Below are positions 51,841 to 60,237 of a DNA stretch of 64,000 nucleotides, piece by piece. This DNA comes from Sulfurovum indicum (GTDB lineage Bacteria > Campylobacterota > Campylobacteria > Campylobacterales > Sulfurovaceae). The notes under the pieces were generated by a model. That model did no database searches. It was not told the origin of the DNA and worked only from the letters and a program-made list of their open reading frames with translations. Position 1 is the first letter of the stretch. Every line of letters begins with the position of its first letter. A program made the translations under genes and the position numbers. Location of the stretch: positions 1,488,001 through 1,552,000 of the forward strand of contig NZ_CP063164.1 of the NCBI RefSeq assembly GCF_014931715.1. The letters run 5' to 3'.

Positions 51841-51862
51841 CACTCTCCTTTATGGGAGAGTG
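51841..51862 (+). terminator. Porin gene terminator
   Basis: CACTCTCC and GGAGAGTG pair as an 8-bp stem with a short TTTATG loop, 36 bases after the porin stop. Confidence 0.6.
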
Positions 51863-52004
51863 TCCGAAGCACTTCTTCTCATAAACATCTTTCTCACTTC
51901 TATTAAAAATCTCTTATTCCAAATAAAAAAGTTTTTTTGATAACCGATGTCAATTTTAACTTTTCTTAAGTAAAATAGGAGTACATTACCTCTAATTGAA
52001 ACTA

Positions 52005-52023
52005 AATGATAACTATTTTCATT
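52005..52023 (+). promoter_or_regulatory. Putative Fur box before feoB
   Basis: AATGATAACTATTTTCATT, a 19-bp near-palindrome similar to the classic Fur site (GATAATGATAATCATTATC), 34 bases before feoB. Iron-dependent repression is expected for feo operons. Confidence 0.65.
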
Positions 52024-52056
52024 TTACTTTTAAAAGATTATAAGGATTCCTAATTT

Positions 52057-54180
52057 ATGGAAAAGATCATCGTAGCACTCGCAGGGCAACCCAATGTAGG
52101 AAAATCTTCTCTTATCAATGCGATCTCCAATGCAAAACTTAAAGTCGGGAACTTTTCAGGAGTTACTGTTGACAAGACAGAAGTTATTTTTAACCTTTGT
52201 GATGAAGTCTCGTGCAGAGACTATGAAGTGCATATTATTGATCTTCCCGGAGCATACTCTCTTACTGAATATACCATAGAAGAAAAGGTCACCAAAAGCT
52301 TTTTACAGAGTGATGAATACGATCTTATCGTCAATGTTGTCGACTCAACCAATCTTCAGCGTAACCTCCTCTTTACCACTCAACTGCTTGAAACCGGCAA
52401 AAAAGTTATCGTAGCACTTAACATGAGTGACGAAGCCGAAAAAGAAGGTATCGAAATAGATGAAAAACAGCTCTCTGCTATTTTGGGAGTGCCATGCATT
52501 AAAACTTCCGCTAATACAAAAGAGGGCATCGAAGAACTCAAACATGCCATTGTAGAGGTGTATGAAAAATCAGAAACCACTGCCAAAATAATCTACTCTG
52601 ATCCTATAGAAGAAGAGATAGCACATATTGTAGCTTTTCTCAAGGAGAAAAACTACAAAAGCAACCTTCCCTATCGACACCTCGCAGTAAAACTCCTGCA
52701 GGAAGATACCGATGTTTACAAAAAAATGCATGATGAACCTATCTGGATAGAGCTGCTTCCTATCATACGAGAAGCACTTCAGCATATCTATCTGCATATG
52801 GGGACAAAAAACCTGGAAGAGATCTTTGCAGATGAACATTTTGCTTTTGCAAAAGGTGCAAAAATGGAAGTAATGTCTGTCAAATCCATGAGAGCAAAAA
52901 ACCTGACACAAAAGATCGATAACCTGCTTATCAACAAATGGCTTGGAATTCCTCTCTTTCTCTTTTTCATGTGGACGCTTTTCCAACTCACCTTTGAACT
53001 TGGTTCGATTCCTGTTGACTATATAGATGCCGCATTTACCTGGTTTGGAGAGCAGGCAAAGGGCATACTTGGTGATGGGGAACTTGGATCACTCGTAGCT
53101 GACGGAATGATCGCCGGTGTAGGTGCTGTCATTATGTTTCTTCCTAATATTGTCATTCTCTTTCTTGGGATCGCCCTGCTTGAAACTACAGGGTACATGA
53201 GCCGTGTTGCTTTTCTACTTGACGGATTCTTCCATAAATTCGGACTGCACGGAAAAAGCTTTATCCCCCTTGTTACCGGTTTTGGATGTTCCGTACCGGC
53301 ATATATGGCGGCACGTACACTGAAGAATGAAAAAGACAGGCTCATTACTCTTTTTATCATCGGTTTTATGAGCTGTGGAGCCAGACTGCCCATATATGTA
53401 CTCTTTGCAGCTGCTTTCTTTTCAGAGGAGAAAGCAGGTAATATCCTTTTTATAATCTATATTTCCGGTGCAATACTGGGGCTTATCATGGCAAAAGTAC
53501 TTAAAACTTTTGTCTTTAAAGGTGATGATGAACCTTTTGTTATGGAGATGCCAAAATACCGTATGCCCTCAGCCAAGCTTATATGGCACACTGTGTACGG
53601 ACAGGCAAAAAGTTATCTAAAAAAGGCCGGTACCTTTATTTTGGCAGCTTCCATCCTTGTCTGGTTTGCAAGCAACTATCCTAAGAATCTGGCACTTGAA
53701 GCAGAGTATACTGCCAAGATCGAACAGGTACAAACTTCTGATGAGAAACAGAGACTTTCCAACGAACTGACAGCAAAACTGCTTGAAGAGAGTTATCTTG
53801 GTAAAATCGGTCATCTTTCAGAGCCTTTCTTCGCTCCTTTAGGATTTGACTGGCGTATGGCTGTTGCACTGGAGACTGGACTTGCTGCCAAGGAAGTTGT
53901 TGTTTCAACACTGGGGGTACTCTATTCTCTTGGAAACGAGGTCGATGAGAGTAACCAGGGTCTTGTAGCACAGATTCAAGCCAATATACCGTTTGCCTCT
54001 GCCATTGCCTTTATTGTTTTTGTTATGATCTACCTTCCGTGTCTGGCCGCATCTATGGTCTTTGCCCGTGAAGCCGGAGGGTGGAAATACCTCGTTTATC
54101 TATTCTTTATGACAACACTTAGTGCATGGGTACTGAGCTTCATTGCATACAGAGTCACACTAATAATTACAGGAGGCTGA
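52057..54180 (+). CDS. feoB: Ferrous iron transport protein B
   Basis: 707 residues: N-terminal GTPase (ALAGQPNVGKSSLINAISNA, DLPGAYSL, LNMSDEAEKEG), a GDI-like helical domain, and the membrane part with two Gate motifs (LVTGFGCSVPAYMAARTLKN; IYLPCLAASMVFAREAGG) carrying the conserved Cys residues. Imports Fe2+ across the inner membrane. feoA follows after one base. A Fur-like site lies upstream. Confidence 0.96.
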   Translation: MEKIIVALAGQPNVGKSSLINAISNAKLKVGNFSGVTVDKTEVIFNLCDEVSCRDYEVHIIDLPGAYSLTEYTIEEKVTKSFLQSDEYDLIVNVVDSTNLQRNLLFTTQLLETGKKVIVALNMSDEAEKEGIEIDEKQLSAILGVPCIKTSANTKEGIEELKHAIVEVYEKSETTAKIIYSDPIEEEIAHIVAFLKEKNYKSNLPYRHLAVKLLQEDTDVYKKMHDEPIWIELLPIIREALQHIYLHMGTKNLEEIFADEHFAFAKGAKMEVMSVKSMRAKNLTQKIDNLLINKWLGIPLFLFFMWTLFQLTFELGSIPVDYIDAAFTWFGEQAKGILGDGELGSLVADGMIAGVGAVIMFLPNIVILFLGIALLETTGYMSRVAFLLDGFFHKFGLHGKSFIPLVTGFGCSVPAYMAARTLKNEKDRLITLFIIGFMSCGARLPIYVLFAAAFFSEEKAGNILFIIYISGAILGLIMAKVLKTFVFKGDDEPFVMEMPKYRMPSAKLIWHTVYGQAKSYLKKAGTFILAASILVWFASNYPKNLALEAEYTAKIEQVQTSDEKQRLSNELTAKLLEESYLGKIGHLSEPFFAPLGFDWRMAVALETGLAAKEVVVSTLGVLYSLGNEVDESNQGLVAQIQANIPFASAIAFIVFVMIYLPCLAASMVFAREAGGWKYLVYLFFMTTLSAWVLSFIAYRVTLIITGG

Positions 54181-54181
54181 T

Positions 54182-54406
54182 ATGAGACTACATGAGCTAC
54201 ACAAAGGCGACAGAGGTGAGATCATTCAGATACATGCAGACAAGGCACTCAAAGACCGTCTCAACTCTTTTGGTGTGATGCGTGGTGAAGAACTTACAGT
54301 CAAGGGCTGTTCTCTTGCAAAACAGACAATGGAGATAGAAGTAGGCGGAACCCACATTGCTCTGCGTGCTGAAGAAGCAGAAAAGATAGAAGTCGAAAAA
54401 ATCTGA
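54182..54406 (+). CDS. feoA: Ferrous iron transport protein A
   Basis: 74 residues, SH3-like FeoA fold: MRLHELHKGDRGEIIQIHAD, LKDRLNSFGVMRGEELTVKG, GGTHIALRAEEAEKIEV. Small cytoplasmic partner of FeoB. Order is feoB then feoA, the reverse of E. coli. Confidence 0.9.
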   Translation: MRLHELHKGDRGEIIQIHADKALKDRLNSFGVMRGEELTVKGCSLAKQTMEIEVGGTHIALRAEEAEKIEVEKI

Positions 54407-54488
54407 TTTATCAAAGATAAGCTTGAAACCGATTTTGAAGTTTTCATATATCATCACTGTTATATAACAGTAACAAAAAGGTTACAGT

Positions 54489-55646
54489 ATGGAGATAACA
54501 CACTTCTTTGGAGCACTCTGGCAACTGAGCATTGCCATGGCTCCTTACATTCTTTCTGGTCTTCTCTTTGCTGGGATACTGCATGAGATCATACCAAACA
54601 GTATCGTCACAAGGCATCTGGGCAAGGACAATATCACTTCGGTAGTTAAATCCACCCTTTTTGGTATCCCCCTTCCAGTCTGCTCCTGTGGAGTTGTCCC
54701 GCTGGCTACATCTATCAAAAAATCAGGTGCAAGCAAAGGTGCAACACTCTCTTTTCTGATCTCGACACCTATTACTGGCGTAGACTCCATTCTGGCAACT
54801 TACGGGATCTTTGGATGGATCTTTACGATCTACCGGGTCATAACGTCGATGATCATCGCTACAGCGGCAGGCATTCTTGCCAATCTTTTCGATAAAGAGA
54901 GTAAAAGAGAAACAGAAGAAATACAAAAAGAGAACTATTTCAAGGCAGCACACTGGGCTGCAGCACCCATCTTCACTACAGAAACATTGCACAATGTCAC
55001 TGATCATCGCTCCTTACTCTCCACCCCTTATCCCTCACCAGGTTTCTCCTCCTGTAACACTGGCAGGACAAAAAAATTCTCATTTACATCCGTAATAAGA
55101 TATGCCTTTATTACTCTGCCTGAAGACATTGCCAAAGCACTTTTTTGGGGACTTGTTATCGGTGCCCTTATAACCGTTACTATCCCGGATAATCTAAGCG
55201 AAATACTTGAAACCAACAATTGGCTAAGCTACCTCATCGTCATTGCCATTGCTGTACCGATGTATGTATGTGCAACAGCATCACTCCCTATCGCTGCAGG
55301 CCTAATGTTAAGCGGTGTAAGTGCTGGAGCTGCTTTCGTTTTCCTCTCTGCAGGACCGGCTACAAATACGGTAACCATCGGTGTGGTTAAAAAGATGCTT
55401 GGGAGCCGTTCGCTTACCATCTACCTGGGAACTATTGTCATTGGGAGTATTCTTTTCGGACTGGGGATGGATTATGTGTTTGATGCTTCCAATATCGATC
55501 CTGCTTCACTCATTCAGATGGATGAAGATGGAGGTATCATCGCCATACTCAGTTCCATTATTCTCTGGGTACTGATACTCTATTTTGTACTACAACCGTA
55601 CTTTGTAAAGAAAAAGAACTGCAGCGGAGGATCCTGCTGTCCATAG
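54489..55646 (+). CDS. SO_0444-type Cu/Zn efflux permease (DUF318 family)
   Basis: 385 residues with about eight to ten helices. The signature FGIPLPVCSCGVVPLATSIK, GASKGATLSFLISTPITGVD and a second half-repeat with CATASLPIAAGLMLSGVSAG, LSAGPATNTVT are those of the permease family that includes ArsP and the SO_0444 copper/zinc exporters. The tail NCSGGSCCP is a likely metal-binding end. It starts 83 bases after feoA, so metal homeostasis genes sit together, though it may have its own promoter. Confidence 0.85.
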   Translation: MEITHFFGALWQLSIAMAPYILSGLLFAGILHEIIPNSIVTRHLGKDNITSVVKSTLFGIPLPVCSCGVVPLATSIKKSGASKGATLSFLISTPITGVDSILATYGIFGWIFTIYRVITSMIIATAAGILANLFDKESKRETEEIQKENYFKAAHWAAAPIFTTETLHNVTDHRSLLSTPYPSPGFSSCNTGRTKKFSFTSVIRYAFITLPEDIAKALFWGLVIGALITVTIPDNLSEILETNNWLSYLIVIAIAVPMYVCATASLPIAAGLMLSGVSAGAAFVFLSAGPATNTVTIGVVKKMLGSRSLTIYLGTIVIGSILFGLGMDYVFDASNIDPASLIQMDEDGGIIAILSSIILWVLILYFVLQPYFVKKKNCSGGSCCP

Positions 55647-55741
55647 TCAACAGATCTTTACTGCCTAAAAATAGATATCATATCACTTTAGAAAGAGAAA
55701 TACAGGGAATAGACTTACCAGCCTCGTCTTGTCGGTAAGAC

Positions 55742-55766
55742 TTGTCTCCTATGAAGAGAGGAGACA
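55742..55766. terminator. Bidirectional stem-loop between convergent genes
   Basis: TTGTCTCCT and AGGAGACAA form a 9-bp perfect stem around 7 bases, 6 bases from the stop of the minus-strand gene at 55772 and about 95 after the plus-strand permease. Confidence 0.6.
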
Positions 55767-55771
55767 AACTC

Positions 55772-56923
55772 CTAGTAGCACCTGTCAAGGAAATTTTGCA
55801 GTTTGGATTTGGCACTGTGCAGGAAGAGTGTACTTTTCCCTGAAAGCTTTCCATCTTCAGACATTGATGTTGTTATAAAGTTTTTAACAGCTTTTACCAG
55901 GGTATCGGTTTCATTCATCTCAAAACGTGATTTTTCGTGATACTCCGGGATCTCCTCTTTGATACCTTCAATATGCAAAATTCTTTTCAGTTTTCCATTT
56001 TGCTCCTGCAACACTACCTGATAGGTTTTCAGTATCTTGATTGCATCATTCATGTGCGCATCGACTCTGTCCATCTCCTCTTTACAGTTACCTTTCACTT
56101 TTGCATACTCCTGAGCCTCCTCAAGCTGCTTCTTGGCAAACTGCAGATTACTGCTTGCCCGCATTGAGGTACGGACACTATAAATGATCCCCATTACAAC
56201 CAATACGACGATAACAACAAAACCTCCACCCAGAAACATATCCGGTTTGGCACCAAACAGTGTTGCATACCATCCCAATACCTGCTTGGCTGTATCCACA
56301 GACGGAACCTTGCTCATATCCAGCGTAATGCCGACTTTTTCTGCTGCAAGAAAGATAAGCCCGGCAAATATAAGGACTCCTGCAATAAGAGACAAAAGAA
56401 AACTGCTGAATTTACCACTGGATATATTCTTAACAATGAAAGGAGGCAACTCTTCTTTGGGTTTGAATGCCACTTCATCCTCGTGAGTTGACTCCTCTTC
56501 CTCTTTTCCATACCCAAGTTCATCCAGCAGTGACTCACTCTCATTCAGTGCCCCGGCCTTCAACTCTTCTTTGGCTTCTTCATAACTTTTAAGATCTTCC
56601 TGGAGCAATAATTTACATGCATCCAACTGTTTTTCTGTATCATCTACAATATGATACGTTTTTTTGATCAATAAAATAGCGGCATCGTGTTTGTTCATAT
56701 TCTCTATCTGGGAAAGCGCCTCCTCATCCAGTACTCCCGCTGATTCACTACTCTCTTCCTGAACAGACCCTTCTTTGCTTTCAGACGATTTTCTTCCTGA
56801 CTCTGCTGCCTCATCTTCGTTCAAGGAAGATTTTTCCATTACACCCTCTTCATTCGCAACAGTTTCTTCTGTTTTTTTAGGAGACTCCTCTATATTTTCA
56901 ACACTCCCTTCATGTTCTTTCAT
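55772..56923 (-). CDS. Hypothetical membrane protein with acidic N-terminal tail
   Basis: 383 residues: a very acidic, low-complexity N-terminus (residues 1-75, rich in Glu/Ser), a helical region (about 80-160), two membrane helices (SSFLLSLIAGVLIFAGLIFL and GGGFVVIVVLVVMGIIYSV), a coiled coil (NLQFAKKQLEEAQEYAKVKG) and a C-terminal helical part. No enzyme motif. The N-terminal tail would lie in the cytoplasm. Unknown function; divergent from rseP. Confidence 0.7.
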   Translation of the reverse strand: MKEHEGSVENIEESPKKTEETVANEEGVMEKSSLNEDEAAESGRKSSESKEGSVQEESSESAGVLDEEALSQIENMNKHDAAILLIKKTYHIVDDTEKQLDACKLLLQEDLKSYEEAKEELKAGALNESESLLDELGYGKEEEESTHEDEVAFKPKEELPPFIVKNISSGKFSSFLLSLIAGVLIFAGLIFLAAEKVGITLDMSKVPSVDTAKQVLGWYATLFGAKPDMFLGGGFVVIVVLVVMGIIYSVRTSMRASSNLQFAKKQLEEAQEYAKVKGNCKEEMDRVDAHMNDAIKILKTYQVVLQEQNGKLKRILHIEGIKEEIPEYHEKSRFEMNETDTLVKAVKNFITTSMSEDGKLSGKSTLFLHSAKSKLQNFLDRCY

Positions 56924-57018
56924 ACCCGCTCCTTTTCAAAATATTGTGATAATTTTTCTATTTTATCAAAAAAAAACCATAATTGATTAATCTACATCAA
57001 TTTTTTACTACTCTTGGA

Positions 57019-57024
57019 TATAAT
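57019..57024 (+). promoter_or_regulatory. -10 box of rseP
   Basis: TATAAT in TCTTGGATATAATTT, 28 bases before ATG 57052. Confidence 0.55.
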
Positions 57025-57051
57025 TTTGTACTTTTTAACTATAGGAATATT

Positions 57052-58104
57052 ATGGGTATAATCGTTGCACTTCTGGTTCTTTCTGTTCTGATCTTCTTTC
57101 ATGAACTCGGTCACTTTACAGCAGCACGCTTTTTCGGTGTACAAGTCGATATTTTCAGCATAGGTTTTGGTAAACGCCTTTGGACCAAAAAGATAGGAAA
57201 GACTGAATGGAGCCTCTCAGCTATTCCTCTTGGCGGTTATATCAAGATGAAAGGTCAGGATGATATTGATCCGACACTGAAAAGTTTTGATGAAGACAGT
57301 TACAATGCGAAGAAACCATGGCAACGCATTATCATTCTGCTTGCCGGTCCTTTTGCGAACTTTCTCTTGGCCTTTCTTCTCTACCTTGCCATTGCCTATA
57401 TGGGTGTCCCGAAACTGCTTCCTTATGTGGGTGACGTCACCCAAGACTCCCCTGCCTACCAGGCAGGCTTGCAAAAAGAAGACAAAATCCTTCAGATAAA
57501 CGGTGTTACTATCAAATACTGGGAAGAGATCGGCGAGCAGATCAATGCTTCAAAAGGAGAGATCACACTGACCATAGAAAGAGAGAGACACTCCAAAACG
57601 CTTATACTTGTTCCTAAAGTGATCGAAGACAAAAATATTTTCGGAGAAAAGATCACACGCAGGATCATCGGTATATCCCCGATGCCCAAACAGACAGAAG
57701 TCGTTTACGGTTTTACGGAGGGGTTCAAATATGCCTGGGATGAAACTGTAAAATCAAGTACGTTGATCTTTCAAAGTGTCCAGAAACTGCTTACCGGTGT
57801 GGTAGGGGCAGACAAACTTGGTGGTATCATTACCATTGTCGATGTCACAGCTCAGGCAAGTCATGCCGGTATTCTTGCGCTCTTTTTCTTTACCGCACTT
57901 ATTTCCGTCAATCTTGGTGTACTTAATCTGCTGCCCATTCCTGCACTGGATGGTGGACACATCATGTTCAATCTTTATGAGATTGTTCGAGGCAAAGCAC
58001 CCAGTGACAATGCCATGTACTATACTACTTTGGCAGGATGGGCAATACTTATCGGGTTAATGATGCTGGGACTTTATAATGATATAAACCGGCTGATGGG
58101 ATAA
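57052..58104 (+). CDS. rseP: Site-2 metalloprotease RseP
   Basis: 350 residues from ATG 57052 (ATAGGAAT upstream): HExxH in IFFHELGHFTAARFFGV, one PDZ domain (SPAYQAGLQKEDKILQINGV), and the LDG zinc ligand in LLPIPALDGGHIMF. Intramembrane protease that releases regulators such as anti-sigma factors or clears signal peptides. One PDZ rather than two, as usual in this phylum. Confidence 0.93.
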   Translation: MGIIVALLVLSVLIFFHELGHFTAARFFGVQVDIFSIGFGKRLWTKKIGKTEWSLSAIPLGGYIKMKGQDDIDPTLKSFDEDSYNAKKPWQRIIILLAGPFANFLLAFLLYLAIAYMGVPKLLPYVGDVTQDSPAYQAGLQKEDKILQINGVTIKYWEEIGEQINASKGEITLTIERERHSKTLILVPKVIEDKNIFGEKITRRIIGISPMPKQTEVVYGFTEGFKYAWDETVKSSTLIFQSVQKLLTGVVGADKLGGIITIVDVTAQASHAGILALFFFTALISVNLGVLNLLPIPALDGGHIMFNLYEIVRGKAPSDNAMYYTTLAGWAILIGLMMLGLYNDINRLMG

Positions 58105-58119
58105 ACCCTACTTTGTTCG

Positions 58120-58190
58120 AAATTAAGAATTAAAAATTAAAAATTTTGGTATGCTTTTCCTACAAAAAGCTTTTAAATACAGGGTGCTGT
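58120..58190 (+). repeat. Dispersed intergenic repeat, copy near yggS
   Basis: AATTAAGAATTAAAAATTAA tandem tract followed by TTGGTATGCTTTTCCTACAA and AAAGCTTTT. The GGTATGCT-T(n)...AAAAGCT part recurs on the minus strand near 63450 and in altered form at 46757. Confidence 0.5.
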
Positions 58191-58224
58191 CTTACCACGG
58201 CACTACATAAAGGGAACGTAAAAA

Positions 58225-58908
58225 ATGATACTTGACAAAGAACAATTGAGGAAAAACCTGGATGAAGTGATCTGGAACATAGAAGAGGCACGCATCACCG
58301 TAAGCGAACACCACATTGTAAAACTGGTCATAGTAAGCAAGTACACTGAAGTTGAAAATATCGCTACCTTGTATGAACTGGGGCAGAGAGCATTCGGAGA
58401 AAATCAGGTCCAGCAGCTCAAAGAGCGTATCAATACCCTTGACGACCTACCTCTTGAATGGCACATGATCGGCACACTCCAGAAGAACAAGATCAACAAT
58501 CTCATAGACCTTCGCCCTGTACTCATGCACTCACTCGACAGTATTGAACTGGCACAGGAACTTAACAAAAAACTTGAAGCAAAATCCAGTAATATAAGCT
58601 GCCTGCTCCAGATCAATGCAGCAAGAGAAGAGACAAAGTCCGGTGTCGCGCCCGAAAAGGCAAAGGACATCTATCATGAGATCAGGGAACGCTTTAAGAA
58701 CATCACCCTGAAAGGAGTCATGACCATTGGAGCCCATACAGATGACACAAAAGTCATTCAGGAAAGTTTTGAAACCACACGCAAAATCTATGAAAACCTT
58801 AAAAAAGATGGTGCTAGCATCTGCTCCATGGGAATGAGCGGAGACTACGAACTGGCGATCAAATGCGGATCGAATATGGTAAGGATCGGATCGGCACTGT
58901 TTAAATAA
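58225..58908 (+). CDS. YggS/PLPBP family pyridoxal-phosphate homeostasis protein
   Basis: 227 residues. PLP Lys in HIVKLVIVSKYTEVENI, then GENQVQQLKERI, LEWHMIGTLQKNKINNLI, CLLQINAAREETKSGVAPEK, and SMGMSGDYELAIKCGSNMVR binding the phosphate. Binds PLP and keeps its free level low; no catalytic activity is established for the family. Confidence 0.93.
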   Translation: MILDKEQLRKNLDEVIWNIEEARITVSEHHIVKLVIVSKYTEVENIATLYELGQRAFGENQVQQLKERINTLDDLPLEWHMIGTLQKNKINNLIDLRPVLMHSLDSIELAQELNKKLEAKSSNISCLLQINAAREETKSGVAPEKAKDIYHEIRERFKNITLKGVMTIGAHTDDTKVIQESFETTRKIYENLKKDGASICSMGMSGDYELAIKCGSNMVRIGSALFK

Positions 58909-58972
58909 AGTTTAGGAGAGATTGTCTGTACAATCTTTTCAATCTCTGATCCTTGGTAGTTACTTCATATGA

Positions 58973-59395
58973 TCAGGAAGCTTTTTGAATTTGACAGACT
59001 TTACAGACCCCATAAAGGTTCACCTGTCGTTTATTGAGCCTGAAATGCTCCTGCTGGCTCAGTTGATGAAAAATTTTGTCAGTGATATCAAGGCACATCT
59101 TGTCTTCCACATCACCACACTCTGTACATATCAAATGTATATGATCAACTTTTGACAATTCATACTTTGGCTTTTTACCAACAATCGGAACTTCTACCAA
59201 TACACCTTTTTCTTTCATAAGAATAATATTTTTGTAAATGGTAGCCAGAGAAAGAGAGGGGTGGACTTTGATGACCTCTTCGTAAATATCTTCTACAGAC
59301 ATGTGACCGTTCTTATCTACGACTCCAAGAATGTTCATACGCTGAAATGTCGCTTTAAGGCTGCTCTCCTTAAGAAGCTGTGCATAATCTGTCAT
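58973..59395 (-). CDS. perR: Fur family regulator, PerR-like
   Basis: 140 residues: winged helix (AATFQRM-like recognition region, HPSLSLATIYKNI), regulatory-site His cluster in KVDHIHLICTECG, and structural Zn pairs CTEC and CKVC. It lies 100 bases downstream of the AhpC gene on the same strand, the expected peroxide-stress pairing. PerR senses H2O2 by metal-catalysed His oxidation. A palindromic A/T box stands just upstream of its start. Assignment as PerR rather than Fur rests on the neighbour and is an inference. Confidence 0.78.
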   Translation of the reverse strand: MTDYAQLLKESSLKATFQRMNILGVVDKNGHMSVEDIYEEVIKVHPSLSLATIYKNIILMKEKGVLVEVPIVGKKPKYELSKVDHIHLICTECGDVEDKMCLDITDKIFHQLSQQEHFRLNKRQVNLYGVCKVCQIQKAS

Positions 59396-59427
59396 TTTAA
59401 TCCTTTTAATACATATAAAAGTCTACG

Positions 59428-59446
59428 ATATTATAAATTTTTATAT
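59428..59446 (-). promoter_or_regulatory. Putative PerR box before perR
   Basis: ATATTATAAATTTTTATAT, a 19-bp near-palindrome about 33 bases before the perR ATG (minus strand), consistent with autoregulation. Confidence 0.5.
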
Positions 59447-59492
59447 GCATTTGATAATAAAAGGCAGGAGACCCCACCTTTCATAAAAAAGC

Positions 59493-60089
59493 TTACAGCT
59501 CCTCTGCGTGTTTTGCAAGATATTCTGCAACACCTTCTGCATCAGGCTTCATTGCCTCATCACCTTTTTGCCAACCTGCAGGACATACTTCGCCATACTC
59601 GTTAGTAAATTGCATTGCATCGATCATTCTAAGCATTTCATCTACATTTCTACCGAGTGGAAGATCGTTGATAACTGCATGTCTTACTGTTCCGTCTGTA
59701 TCGATAAGGAAAGAACCTCTCAGTGCAACAGCCTCATCAAGAAGTACATCGAAATCTCTTGATATTTGTTTTGTAAGGTCAGCAACCAATGGGAAGTTGA
59801 TACGACCGATACCCCCCTTCTCTACCGGAGTCTCTCTCCATGCAAAGTGAGAGAACTGACTGTCTACAGAGACACCGATAACATTTACGCCTCTCTCCTG
59901 GAACTCATTGTATCTGTGAGAAAAAGCAATGATCTCAGATGGACATACGAATGTAAAATCAAGCGGATAGAAGAAAACTACTGTACCCTTTTCTCCAAAG
60001 TTTTGGTAAAGGTTGAAGTCTTCTACGATTGATCCGTCAGCGAGTACTGCTGTTGCTGTAAAATCCGGTGCTTTGTTTGTTACTAACAT
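59493..60089 (-). CDS. ahpC: Peroxiredoxin, AhpC/Tsa type (2-Cys)
   Basis: 198 residues: peroxidatic Cys in PLDFTFVCPSEIIAFSHR, Arg and Thr of the active site present, resolving Cys in YGEVCPAGWQKGD. Full length for typical 2-Cys peroxiredoxins. Reduces H2O2 and organic peroxides; no AhpF is adjacent. AAGGAAAAAC precedes the ATG. Confidence 0.95.
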   Translation of the reverse strand: MLVTNKAPDFTATAVLADGSIVEDFNLYQNFGEKGTVVFFYPLDFTFVCPSEIIAFSHRYNEFQERGVNVIGVSVDSQFSHFAWRETPVEKGGIGRINFPLVADLTKQISRDFDVLLDEAVALRGSFLIDTDGTVRHAVINDLPLGRNVDEMLRMIDAMQFTNEYGEVCPAGWQKGDEAMKPDAEGVAEYLAKHAEEL

Positions 60090-60097
60090 GTTTTTCC

Positions 60098-60116
60098 TTA
60101 ATGATAATTTTTATTA
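60098..60116 (-). promoter_or_regulatory. Putative PerR/Fur box before ahpC
   Basis: TTAATGATAATTTTTATTA lies directly upstream of the ahpC ribosome-binding site. Similar in type to the box in front of perR; binding by PerR is inferred. Confidence 0.45.
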
Positions 60117-60237
60117 CTTGAAAATTTTATCACAATATCTTTAAACTCTTATTAATAATGAAGGGAAATCAGGTACAAAAAGCCTTTTTTATCGTCACTA
60201 CTATTCTGTACCTGCTGTTTAACCCTGTATAACCGGA

